Positions 17,083 to 25,441 of a stretch of DNA of 64,000 nt are shown piece by piece; position 1 is the stretch's first letter, and each line of letters starts with the position of its first letter. The notes below the pieces were generated by a model. It searched no databases. It was given only the letters and a program-made list of their open reading frames with translations, and was not told the origin of the DNA. The stretch spans positions 1,966,501-2,030,500 of the forward strand of contig NZ_AP023272.1 in the NCBI RefSeq assembly GCF_013426735.1, given 5' to 3'. The stretch is from Agrobacterium vitis. Its GTDB lineage: Bacteria > Pseudomonadota > Alphaproteobacteria > Rhizobiales > Rhizobiaceae. A program made the position numbers and the translations under genes.

Positions 17083-17926
17083 TCATTCACGGGACGTTCC
17101 TCGCCCAATAGCGTCGATAACCTCTTGGCCGGCGAGATAATGCTTGCGGATGATCGATTCGGCGTCTTCGCGCGAGTGGCCGGATATTTCGGAAATGAGT
17201 TTTATCTTTTCGTCATGCGGCCGGTCGAGGTGCGCATAGGCGAAGGTGATCGCGGTTCCGCGCAGATCGTGAAACGTGACGCCCCTTATACCGAGCCTCG
17301 CCATTTCCTTGCGCCAAGACGCCCGAAAGCCGCTTGAAGTCCAGTTTTGCCCGAACGAGTTGACCAAAACTCTTTGGCGCTGTGCCTCTATAGCTTTACG
17401 CAGCATAGGCATCAGATCCGGCGCTGCTATCACCCGGACGCGCGCGCCAGTCTTCCCCTGCTTGATTGATAGCCGCTCGCCGTCGAAGGCGAGCGTCGGC
17501 ATCGTGAGGATGTCTGCCTGTCTCTGCATCGTCCAAAGCGCCACCTTGGCCACGTCGCGGATGTGCGGCGATGCCTCGGCGAGAAGTTTGTCGATCTGGT
17601 TGGAACTCCAGATGATGTCTTTCCGGTTACCTTCGTGCAGTCGCTCCACGCGCTCGAGCGGGTTACGCATGATGTATTCGCTGTCCTTAGCCCAGACGAA
17701 CAGGCGGCTGAGCAGGGCGATGTGCATATCGGCAGAGCGAGGCGAATCTTTCATCTTGTCGCGCCACGACAGAAAGCCACGGCGGCTGCCACGAGCTTCG
17801 ACGGCTGCAAGCGGACAATCTCCGTACTCCAAGCGAATGACTCCGAAGATCCTCTCATAATCGCGCCTAGTTGATGGCGAGAGCGCCTTATAGCGGGCCG
17901 TTTGACGATATTCATCAATCAGCGAA
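17083..17926 (-). pseudogene. tyrosine recombinase (island integrase), N-terminus removed by IS3
   Basis: The reading frame is open from the IS3 edge (17926) down to the stop at 17083, about 280 codons. The core-binding domain is partly there (LIDEYRQTARYKALSPSTRRDYE). The catalytic domain is intact: Arg in ALWTMQRQADIL, HDLRGT (His-x-x-Arg), SGHS, and the Tyr nucleophile in RKHYLAG. The arm-type N-terminal domain and start codon are missing, cut at the IS3 end. A shorter 249-aa product from an internal start at 17832 is conceivable but would lack N-terminal DNA-binding parts. It lies 60 bp from the att repeat, so it is the island integrase. Confidence 0.85.
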
Positions 17927-17985
17927 CTGGACTTGCCCGGAAGAAGTGGAGAGCGAATCCCTAACCTTTGATAGGATTTCGCCCT

Positions 17986-18294
17986 ATGACGAACACGAAG
18001 AAGAATTCACCCGGCCGCCACGCCAAGTTCACAGATGCTTTCAAAGCTGAGGCTGTCCGACTTGCGCGCACCAGCGGCAGGCCGTTGCGTGCAATATCCG
18101 ATGATCTTGGCGTTGGGCTCTCGACGCTTGGGAAATGGGTGAGCGCCCACAAGGAAGCCGACCTGCTTTCTGGACCACACGAAGATACTGCCAAGGAACT
18201 GGCGCGTCTTCGCAAGGAAAATGAAATTCTGCGTCAGGAGCGCGATTTATTAAAAAAAGCAGCCGCCTTCTTTGCAAAGGAAACCATGAAATGA
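17986..18294 (+). CDS. IS3-family transposase OrfA
   Basis: A 102-residue protein with the HTH_Tnp_1 (transposase IS3/IS911) domain: DAFKAEAVRLARTSGRPLRA, then DDLGVGLSTLGKWV as recognition helix. A leucine-zipper coiled coil follows (LARLRKENEILRQERDLL). ATG 17986 is chosen. The run AAAAAAAG at about 18250 is a probable -1 frameshift site that would fuse OrfA to OrfB, as usual in IS3 elements. The stop overlaps the ATG of orfB. Confidence 0.9.
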   Translation: MTNTKKNSPGRHAKFTDAFKAEAVRLARTSGRPLRAISDDLGVGLSTLGKWVSAHKEADLLSGPHEDTAKELARLRKENEILRQERDLLKKAAAFFAKETMK

Positions 18295-19160
18295 AATTCA
18301 AGGTCATTGCGGCAGAGAAGGCCAATGTTCCTGTTCAGCGTGCCTGCACGCTTCTGGGTGTCAGTGAAAGCGGATATTACGCTTGGGACATACGCAAACC
18401 AAGCCTGCGGCAAAGGACGGACATGGTTCTTTTGGCTCATATCCGGGCTCAGTTCACCACCTCACATGAAACCTATGGAAGCCCACGCATGACGGTGGAA
18501 CTGAAGGAAGACGGGGTTTGCGTCGGTCGCCACAGGGTTGCTCGCATCATGCATGACAATGGTTTGAAGGCATTGCAGAAACGCCGATTCAAGAGAACAA
18601 CTGACAGCGATCACAAAGGGCCTGTTGCCCCCAATATTCTGGATCAGGACTTTGCCGCCACAGGTCCAAATCAGAAGTGGGGTGTTGACATCACCTACGT
18701 TTGGACGACGCAAGGCTGGCTCTATCTGGCCATTGTTGTCGATCTCTATTCTCGACGTATTATCGGCTGGGCCACCAGTGATCGAATGAAGCAGGACCTG
18801 GCATTGACGGCATTACGACGGGCCATAGCCATCCGCAGACCGCCGAAGGATGTCATTCACCACTCCGACCGTGGTAGTCAATATTGCGCGACCGACTACC
18901 AAAAGCTTCTGAAAGCTCACGGGTTCATCCTGTCGATGAGCGGCAAGGGCAATTGCTATGACAATTCCATGGTGGAAACCGTGTTCAAGACAATCAAGTC
19001 AGAACTGGTTTGGCGAACTGTATTCAAAACAAGGACCCAAGCTGAAATCGCCATTGGACAATACATCGACGCCTTCTATAATCCAAAAAGAAGACATTCC
19101 TCCTTGGGCTACAAAAGCCCAATTCAGTTCGAGAGCATCCCTCTCAAGCTGACACCCTGA
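18291..19160 (+). CDS. IS3-family transposase OrfB (DDE integrase)
   Basis: A 289-residue protein with an HTH_21 region (HIRAQFTTSHETYGSPRM) and a complete rve/DDE catalytic core: Asp in WGVDITYVWT, Asp in VIHHSDRGSQY, and Glu in DNSMVETVFKTIKSE. The C-terminal YNPKRRHSSLGYKSPIQFE is typical. All three catalytic acids are present, so the element may be active. It is most likely made as an OrfAB fusion by frameshifting. Confidence 0.92.
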   Translation: MKFKVIAAEKANVPVQRACTLLGVSESGYYAWDIRKPSLRQRTDMVLLAHIRAQFTTSHETYGSPRMTVELKEDGVCVGRHRVARIMHDNGLKALQKRRFKRTTDSDHKGPVAPNILDQDFAATGPNQKWGVDITYVWTTQGWLYLAIVVDLYSRRIIGWATSDRMKQDLALTALRRAIAIRRPPKDVIHHSDRGSQYCATDYQKLLKAHGFILSMSGKGNCYDNSMVETVFKTIKSELVWRTVFKTRTQAEIAIGQYIDAFYNPKRRHSSLGYKSPIQFESIPLKLTP

Positions 19161-19548
19161 AGAAGCCTTCGCTCTCCACTTTTTTCGGGCAAGTCCAGAC
19201 CGAAGAACTTGAGTTGGATGAGCCGTGGCGAGATTTCCTTGCTGGGATTGTGAAGGTTCATCGGCTGCGGGAGGTAACTTGCTTATATGGCTTTACCCGC
19301 CTTGAACCACCTCCAACAGCTGCAGAGAGCGAGCTGGATGAAATTCAGCTCGCAGTCGACGGCGCTGATCTTGCCCGCAACGTCGAGTGGCTTCCGGCGA
19401 CAGAACAGTTTGGTGAGGGCATCTTTCTCCATGTCAACCCTGAGTTTATAAGCCGCTGGCGCGGACATGCGGAAGCGGGTGATCGGGCAGTGATATTGAA
19501 GGAGGGAGAAAAGCTTGATGCGGACCGATTTATACGCCGTCTCATTGA

Positions 19549-20652
19549 TCAAAACCCATTTGCCCACTCTCTGCGTCCGATGGACATGATGCGGCACGGC
19601 TGGCTTTCGAGCTTTCGCCAGGCATCGCAGCAGTGAGCGACGATGTCGTCGTAAGATTTGAAGATCCTGTTTGAGAGCCAGTTTTCGCGCATGAAATGCC
19701 AAAGGTTTTCGACGGGATTGAGCTCCGGCGACTTCGGCGGCAACGGCAGGATGGTGATGTTGTCGGGCACGACGAGCGTGTTGGACATGTGCCAGCCAGC
19801 CTGATCCATGATCTGGATGGCGTGCGCGCCGTCATCGACATGACGGGCGATTTCAGCCAGATGCTGGGTCATTGCGTAGGTGTCACACCATGGCATGACC
19901 AGCGCGGAGGCCTTGCCGAGCTTCGGGCAGATGGCACCGAAGATATAGGCCGATCTCGTGCGTTGATCATGCGGCGCGGACGGTCGCGTTCCGCGCTTGG
20001 CCCAACGGCGCGTGATCTTCGTTCGTCGGGCAAATGATTCACTGGATCATTTGCTTTTCCGCCTCACTCTGCCCGATCCGGGCCTCGTCCTGGAACCAAA
20101 TCTCTATTCGTTTTCCTTGGGCTGCTCCGGCAACAATTTCTGCCACTGCGGCTGGGAAACTTTTTTAAAATCGTCAATGGCCTGAGGGTCCTGCGCGTGA
20201 TGTTTGGGCCGGGCAGCCAGCTTGCGATAGCCCATGGCTCGTACTTCACGGCTCAGCGTTTGCTCGCTCACAGAAACGCGAAACTCTTCCCAGAGCCATT
20301 GCGCCAAATCGCACAGACGCCAGCGAACGACGCCGTCGAGATAGGGCGTCGGACCACGCTCGATGGCCTGCGCCAGCGCCACACGCTGCTGATCGTTCAT
20401 CCGCGACTGCTGACCGGGAGCCTTGCCATTGATCAGGCCCTGGGGGCCGCGTTCGTTAAAGCGCAGGACCCAGTCCCGGATAATCTGGAGCGTGACATTG
20501 CCGAGGCGGGCGGCATCTGACCGCGTGCCGCCGTCATAGATCGACGCGAGCGCCAACAAGCGTCTTACCTGGGCCGCGTCCTTCGTCTGCCGCGCCAGCC
20601 GCCGGAGATGGTCTCCATCAAAATCTTCACGCAACGAAATCCCTGATCGCAT
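19549..20652 (-). pseudogene. IS630-family transposase, disrupted
   Basis: The N-terminal part (20104-20652) has the HTH region with RLLALASIYDGGTRSDAARL and ends PKENE. The C-terminal part (19549-19896) has IQIMDQAGWHMSN and SPELNPVENLWHFMREN, with two of the DDE catalytic positions. Between them, IEIWFQDEARIGQ continues in the -1 frame, so a frameshift at the GGAAAAC stretch may be natural. The coding sequence is then broken by an extra segment of about 45 bp with a palindrome (20030-20054) and two in-frame stops. Downstream of this the usual RRWAKRGTRP motif resumes. Confidence 0.85.
20030..20054. repeat. short palindrome inserted in IS630 transposase
   Basis: GCAAATGAT, 7-nt centre, ATCATTTGC. 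It lies within about 45 bp that interrupt the conserved transposase reading between IGQ and the RRWAKRG motif. It could be a tiny nested palindromic repeat. Its origin is unknown. Confidence 0.5.
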
Positions 20653-21327
20653 CGTAAACCTCCGGTTTGCCCCAGAGATTCAGATTCACCGCGATTTGGG
20701 AAGCCCAAAGAGTCAACATCAGCAAGGCGACGTATTAGTCGACCGCCATCTCATTTAGGAATAGCCTACTGGGCTCTCCATTCGCTTTCCCATGCGCTGA
20801 TGTCTGAACTTTCGCTAGAATGCGGCTACCCGCTTTCCTCTTTGAAAGAGCGGGTCTATTCGAGCGTTGCTGGACAAGCAGACCGATACGGACTGCTAAT
20901 TTACACATCGGCGGCCGTAGCCAAGGCACACTTGGCGGACTCAGTGGCATGGCGCATCGTGTGGGCGAGTTGCTAAGCCGTGCGATTAAGCGCTTGGAGT
21001 TATGCTCGAACGATCCAATCTGTGCCGAGCACTCTCCAGATGGCGATCATGACGATCGACATCTTCATGGTGCAGCATGCCATGCGTGCCTGCTTATCCC
21101 GGAGACATCGTGTGAGGCCCGTAATACGCGGCTAGATCGTCGGCTTTTAGTGCCAACTGTTGTCGGTTCGCGATATGCATGTTTCGAGGTTTGTACGCAT
21201 CAGACTGTTGAGGGGGGCGGATAAAAAATTGGCCCCGAAGTTTACGGAAGTGAGTAGCCCCTAAATTTGTAGAGGCCTTCTTTCCTAAAATTGAGGCAAG
21301 AAGAGTATTGAGCCGGAACCGATCCCT

Positions 21328-21876
21328 TTAAGGTCGCTGAGACCAGGGTGAAACCCGACCGACAATTACCAAGTCCTCTTTCGCTAATAGAGCGGAATTA
21401 ACGCCCCTGGAAATCTCCCCATGCGTTAGCCATCGAGTGCCGCCGATTTTAGAATCAGTGAAGCCTAAAACCGCAATGCGATAACGTACATCCGGCCGTG
21501 TTAGAGTAAATCGCTCTTGCAAGTCAGCGATGATATCAGGTGTTGAGGGATCGAAAGAAGAACTACCTAGTACATGCAGAAATTCTTGCCGCACAAATTC
21601 ACTAATTATGAATGGTGCATTGGGCGCGTTTTCCATGTGTATCCAGCAAACGCATCGGTCAAAAGGGCGGACCGCCTCCAAGGCCGTTCGTAAATCGGTT
21701 TCATTGCGATAATCAACTTGCAAATGGTAAAGGCGTTCTTTGCCTGAATTACTCGACAATTTCTCAACGGCAGCGGCATTCCGCGATAGCACCGTTATAT
21801 CGTTCCCCGATCTTGCGAGATCGCCCGAAAGCTGGGCGAGCATTCCTGAACCGCCGACGATTAAATAGCGAGACAT
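21328..21876 (-). CDS. NAD(P)-binding Rossmann protein, SDR-like, last gene of biosynthetic operon
   Basis: A 182-residue protein with an N-terminal nucleotide-binding glycine motif (YLIVGGSGMLAQLSGDLARSG) and acidic end of beta-2 region, then VDYRNETDLRTALEAV. It is shorter than classical SDRs (about 250 aa), and no Tyr-x-x-x-Lys motif is visible, so catalysis is uncertain. Several small putative Rossmann oxidoreductases of this length exist. It lies 17 nt after the epimerase-like gene and closes the minus-strand operon. It probably works on or near the same intermediate as its neighbour. Confidence 0.6.
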   Translation of the reverse strand: MSRYLIVGGSGMLAQLSGDLARSGNDITVLSRNAAAVEKLSSNSGKERLYHLQVDYRNETDLRTALEAVRPFDRCVCWIHMENAPNAPFIISEFVRQEFLHVLGSSSFDPSTPDIIADLQERFTLTRPDVRYRIAVLGFTDSKIGGTRWLTHGEISRGVNSALLAKEDLVIVGRVSPWSQRP

Positions 21877-21893
21877 AGTATCATTTCTCTCCG

Positions 21894-22862
21894 TTACAAT
21901 GCAGCCAGTTTGTCTCGCATCGCCCGGAGGCCCTCATAGAGGGATACTTTCGGCTCATATTGCAGTTCTCTTCTGGCTAGTGAAATATCGAGCGGATAGA
22001 GACGGCGCTTGAATAATGGCAGGTCAGCTGATCGGAAATCTAGGCTTGGACAATGAGGAAAAAGCTGTCTCAATGCCAAAATAACCTCCGCACTCGTGGA
22101 GATAGTCCCGGCTCCAACGTTGCAGCGGAGGTGTTGTCGCTTTTCGAGCGCGGTAATAGTTATGTTTGCGGCATCATCAACATACAAGTATTCATTGTCT
22201 CCCAATGCTGCCATTTGTCTAATGGAAACTGATTCTTCACAACCTGCCATAAGATCCTTGACTGTATCTTGAAGGATTTTCCCCATCCACGCTTCGCCGC
22301 GAAACTCTCCCCATCCATAAATCCCTGCAAACCGTAGCGAGATGCCAGTGGCGCCAATGCGGCGAGCGTATCGTTCAATCCAATCCTCAACGTATAATTT
22401 GGCAAAACCATATTCGGAGTCGACTGTCTTGGACGATGTCTCGGTCAACCTCAAATCCGAATTGGAGAAGTCGTATACAGCCAGACTAGACGCATGCACC
22501 ACATGCGGTACACCGGCATCGAATGCGGCTTTGATAAACGATGCTGAGCCAGCGATGTTAATCTCCAAAGCTGCCTGAAGTTCATTGTCGAAATAATTCT
22601 CCATGACGCCCGCACTATGAAAGACTGCGTTTGGCTTTATACGCTGAATTAGATCAAGAACTGCAGCCTGATCTCTAACGTCGGCAGCAACGAATGGAAC
22701 ATGTGTACCGGAGACCTCGCAGAGGTAGTCACGTGCGTCTGGTGCTTTGTCGAGGACGGTGACGTCATCACCTCGGTGCACCAAAATCGCAGCAACATGG
22801 CTACCAAGCATACCAGCGCCTGAAATCAAGTATCTTCGGCTTTCACGAGATGACTCAACCAT
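21894..22862 (-). CDS. NAD-dependent epimerase/dehydratase family protein
   Basis: A 322-residue extended SDR. The N-terminal Rossmann motif is GAGMLGSHVAAILVHRGDDV, followed by VFHSAGVMENYFDNE. The active-site YGFAKLYVEDWIERY contains the Tyr-x-x-x-Lys pair and is preceded by HASSLAVYDF. The C-terminal half fits the NDP-sugar epimerase fold, but extended SDRs also reduce non-sugar substrates. It is in the operon just after the MFS gene (3-nt gap). It might tailor a sugar or reduce a keto group; the sequence does not decide. Confidence 0.75.
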   Translation of the reverse strand: MVESSRESRRYLISGAGMLGSHVAAILVHRGDDVTVLDKAPDARDYLCEVSGTHVPFVAADVRDQAAVLDLIQRIKPNAVFHSAGVMENYFDNELQAALEINIAGSASFIKAAFDAGVPHVVHASSLAVYDFSNSDLRLTETSSKTVDSEYGFAKLYVEDWIERYARRIGATGISLRFAGIYGWGEFRGEAWMGKILQDTVKDLMAGCEESVSIRQMAALGDNEYLYVDDAANITITALEKRQHLRCNVGAGTISTSAEVILALRQLFPHCPSLDFRSADLPLFKRRLYPLDISLARRELQYEPKVSLYEGLRAMRDKLAAL

Positions 22863-22865
22863 CTT

Positions 22866-24092
22866 CTAACCAATCTCGTTGGCGACCTTGCGATCGATAC
22901 CAGATGAGTGAACCTTATAAATAAAGGTCGCTGTACATACAAAAATAGAGAATCCGCTGAGTGTCAAAGAAAGACTGAGCCCTAGGCATTGAAACATCGA
23001 GCCAATAGTAACAGCGCCAAGTGCAGGCGCCCCTCGAACTGCCATACCGTAAAGGCTCATGGCCCGACCTCTGAACGGGGGTTCCACATTCATTTGAAAG
23101 ATAGTTTCTGAGGCAATGCCATTAGCAGCGAGAGACGCGCCAAGCGTAAACAAGACAGGAACGGCAAGCAAAATATTTCCTCCGCCAGCAAAAACGAGAA
23201 GGGTGACCGCGCTGAGAAATCCTGCTACGGCAAGCATTTTGTAGTGCGATATCTCATTCCGTATGCGAGATATAGCTAACCCGCCGACAAAAGCACCTGA
23301 AGCAATGGAGCCAGACAATAATGAGAGGGTTGAAGGATACCCATCGAAGAGGAGTCCAACGAGGCTAGGCATCATCTCCATAAGGCATCGGGCGGAAAAC
23401 GAAACGGCAATCAGCAGAAAAAAAACAGGTCCCAGCGCGCGCGACTTTATTGTGTACATGAACCCACTTGAGATCTGCCGAAACCAATTATCTTTGATCG
23501 GGGCTTTTGGGCTCTGGGCGCTTTGAATAACGGTTAGCGTGGCAAGGAAGGTGAGGGTTGCGAACGCATTCAATGCAAATGGGACCCATGCAGGCCCTGT
23601 TCCGAGCAGAAAGCCAGCTGTGACAGGCCCGACAAAAACCGCGGTATTGAGAATTAAAGAGTTGTAAGCTGCCGCGCGCGTCATTTGATTTTTTTCAACC
23701 AAAGAAGCGATGAATGAAAAACGTGCCGGTCCCTGGAAGCCGTTGAGAATTCCAACAAGAATCGATCCCGCTACCCAAATGAACAGCGGCGGCGGTGCCA
23801 GTGAAACCACAATCGAGAGGATAGCCGAATATGCGACGGCTATGGCGGTTACGGTTTTAAGGATGGCCCTTTCGCCCAATCGGTCGGCAACTGCACCGGC
23901 AATCGGTGCGGCCAGAGTAGATGTTCCAAGCTCTGATAGACTGAGTACTCCAACCCATGTAGGAGAACCAGTCATCTGCCACACCAGCCAAGCTGCGGAC
24001 ACTCGCTGGAGCCAACTTCCGATGAGCGAGGTTCCGTAGGTGATGACGAACACCCAATAGCGAGAAGGTAGCGTTATGGTGTTTAACGACAT
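22866..24092 (-). CDS. MFS transporter (probable exporter)
   Basis: A 408-residue protein with about 12 hydrophobic segments. The first loop reads GALADRLGERAILK-like (AGAVADRLGERAILKTV), the MFS motif A. It resembles the enterobactin-exporter/MFS_3 type (PSLVGLLFDGYP, FRGRAMSLYGMAVRGAPALG). Such transporters frequently export small natural products such as siderophores. Its place between the decarboxylase and epimerase genes fits a self-resistance and export role for the cluster product. Confidence 0.85.
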   Translation of the reverse strand: MSLNTITLPSRYWVFVITYGTSLIGSWLQRVSAAWLVWQMTGSPTWVGVLSLSELGTSTLAAPIAGAVADRLGERAILKTVTAIAVAYSAILSIVVSLAPPPLFIWVAGSILVGILNGFQGPARFSFIASLVEKNQMTRAAAYNSLILNTAVFVGPVTAGFLLGTGPAWVPFALNAFATLTFLATLTVIQSAQSPKAPIKDNWFRQISSGFMYTIKSRALGPVFFLLIAVSFSARCLMEMMPSLVGLLFDGYPSTLSLLSGSIASGAFVGGLAISRIRNEISHYKMLAVAGFLSAVTLLVFAGGGNILLAVPVLFTLGASLAANGIASETIFQMNVEPPFRGRAMSLYGMAVRGAPALGAVTIGSMFQCLGLSLSLTLSGFSIFVCTATFIYKVHSSGIDRKVANEIG

Positions 24093-24102
24093 TTTGGCCT
24101 CT

Positions 24103-25431
24103 CTATAAACAGGCTTGCGACAAGTCGTTCGTAAACTCCGCCACGGATTTCTCTGTTACATCCGGCATTACATACAGCGGAAAAACCCGTAGGGAAGCAG
24201 AAGGCCTGTTTGACGTAGAAAGGATGTCCGAAAATATACCGCACCCTTCCAAGAAATCGGCTATACGGCTACCTTCTTTAGTTTGGTCGTCAATCGCAAT
24301 TGGGACAACATTAAGACCCCCATCTGGTAATAGACTGACAGCTGTGTTGCTGCAGAGTCTTGAACGGAGGTCCGCGACAAGTTCGCGCGCGCGTCCGACG
24401 TCATGCCTTAAACCATTCAAGCCCTTGGACTGCAACACGGCGAATGCCGCCGCCGCCATTGCTCCTGATCGGGAGCCCAGTATAGTCGCGTCAAGCCCTG
24501 AGGTGGTGTAACCAGCTGACCTCTCTACACTCTTCAACGTATCACCTAGGCACAGGAATGCACCGCAACCATATGGCGTGATGCCAAATTTGTGAAGATC
24601 CAGCGTCAGACTTTGAACGTGGCTCCACTCTCTCCATTTTGCAGGAAATGGAGAATCGGGAAGAAAAGGAAACAGAACTCCACCTAATGCAGCATCAACA
24701 TGTATTACTATCGAAACTCTATGCAAATTTTCGATTTCACGCGAAAGTAGAGAAATGGCAGGCAAGTCGTCAATCGCGCCTGCTACTGTAGTGCCAAGTG
24801 TTGCGACGATAATAATCGCCGAAATTCCTTCGTCTATTAGGGAGAGAACTGCGTTTCGAAGTTCGGCTATCGACAACCTGAATTCATTGTCAGCACGAAT
24901 AGTGATATGCTTGTTCCTTGGGGCACTAGTGCTCTGCTCCCCGTTCTCAAAGGCTAGGATATCGCACGCCTTCCTAATAGAAAAATGGGCATTTTCGCAG
25001 GATATAACTGCGATCCGTTTTCCCGTTCCTTGCTTGGCGATAATAGAATTTCTGGCGAGCCAAAGCCCCATTAAATTGCCTTCGCTCGCACCACTGGTAA
25101 CGTAGCCGTCTATTTGTGCGGTATCCGCCGCGTAATATTCCGCCACAAAGTTAATGAGTTCCGCTTCACACTGCCGGAAGGTCTCCCATGGGCTTTTGCG
25201 TGATCCAGCATGCCGTGCTTTCCAGTTTTTGCTATGGACCCCTCCATTGTTCGGATTCAATTTACTGACCGCGGACCAAACAGCAATAGCGATCGGGTCG
25301 GGCGGCATGTCCGGCTTACCCCGAATTTTGCCCTGGGACTTGCTGATCATGTCCCGGAGCTGGTCTTCTGAAAAGAACGTTCCTTCCTCTGACGAAGATG
25401 TCGCTGTTTCACAATCAAGACGGGTCTCCAA
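24103..25431 (-). CDS. group II PLP-dependent decarboxylase
   Basis: A 442-residue fold-type I PLP enzyme of the aromatic/histidine/glutamate decarboxylase group. Visible motifs are YVTSGASEGNLMGLWLAR (phosphate loop), HVDAALGG with the Asp that contacts the pyridine nitrogen, and LTLDLHKFG with the Schiff-base Lys. An aromatic amino acid such as Trp, or a histidine-like substrate, would be decarboxylated to an amine. Substrate cannot be read from these motifs. It is preceded by the ATP-grasp gene (10-nt gap). Confidence 0.85.
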   Translation of the reverse strand: METRLDCETATSSSEEGTFFSEDQLRDMISKSQGKIRGKPDMPPDPIAIAVWSAVSKLNPNNGGVHSKNWKARHAGSRKSPWETFRQCEAELINFVAEYYAADTAQIDGYVTSGASEGNLMGLWLARNSIIAKQGTGKRIAVISCENAHFSIRKACDILAFENGEQSTSAPRNKHITIRADNEFRLSIAELRNAVLSLIDEGISAIIIVATLGTTVAGAIDDLPAISLLSREIENLHRVSIVIHVDAALGGVLFPFLPDSPFPAKWREWSHVQSLTLDLHKFGITPYGCGAFLCLGDTLKSVERSAGYTTSGLDATILGSRSGAMAAAAFAVLQSKGLNGLRHDVGRARELVADLRSRLCSNTAVSLLPDGGLNVVPIAIDDQTKEGSRIADFLEGCGIFSDILSTSNRPSASLRVFPLYVMPDVTEKSVAEFTNDLSQACL

Positions 25432-25441
25432 AATAAACTCC

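Larger units (their letters stand above)
17927..19198 (+). mobile_element. IS3-family insertion sequence, complete
   Basis: 1272 bp with near-perfect terminal inverted repeats: CTGGACTTGCCCGGAAGAAG at the left end, and the complement reading CTGGACTTGCCCGAAAAAAG at the right end, with homology continuing through GTGGAGAGCGAA. It carries orfA and orfB with an A-rich frameshift site. No matching 3-4-bp target duplication is seen. With integrase on one side and a drmB fragment on the other, this suggests that an IS-linked deletion removed the DNA between them. Confidence 0.9.
19533..20735 (-). mobile_element. IS630-family insertion sequence in drmB remnant
   Basis: About 1203 bp, flanked by TA (19531-19532 and 20736-20737), the target preference of IS630/Tc1-mariner elements. 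The ends share an imperfect inverted repeat of about 25 bp (TACGCCGTCTCATTGAT against TACGTCGCCTTGCTGAT). The boundaries are supported independently because excision restores the drmB reading frame. The transposase is broken, so the copy is probably inactive. Confidence 0.85.
19199..21224 (+). pseudogene. drmB: drmB-like (DISARM, DUF1998/MZB) remnant, split by IS630 and truncated by IS3
   Basis: Two fragments of one gene remain. The left fragment, 19199-19532, reads LREVTCLYGFTRLEPPP and WLPATEQFGEGIFLHV. The right fragment, 20736-21224, reads YWALHSLSHALMSELSLECG, RYGLLIYTSAA, GTLGGLSGMAHRVGELL, then LHGAACHACLLIPETSCE and LDRRLLVPTV. These are hallmark C-terminal motifs of DrmB-type DUF1998 proteins. 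Removing 19533-20735 plus one TA restores the frame across the junction. A 1-nt deletion at about 20917 (in the AAxSQGTLGG stretch) shifts the frame again. The N-terminal two thirds are gone at the IS3 edge. In DISARM, DrmB helps the DrmA helicase restrict phage DNA. No other DISARM gene is present. Confidence 0.8.

Noticed and set aside
21190..21300. Possible end of an IS21-type element (TGTTGAGGGGGG, TTGGCCCCGAAG) after the drmB relic
   Set aside because: Only a vague likeness; no matching second end or transposase nearby.
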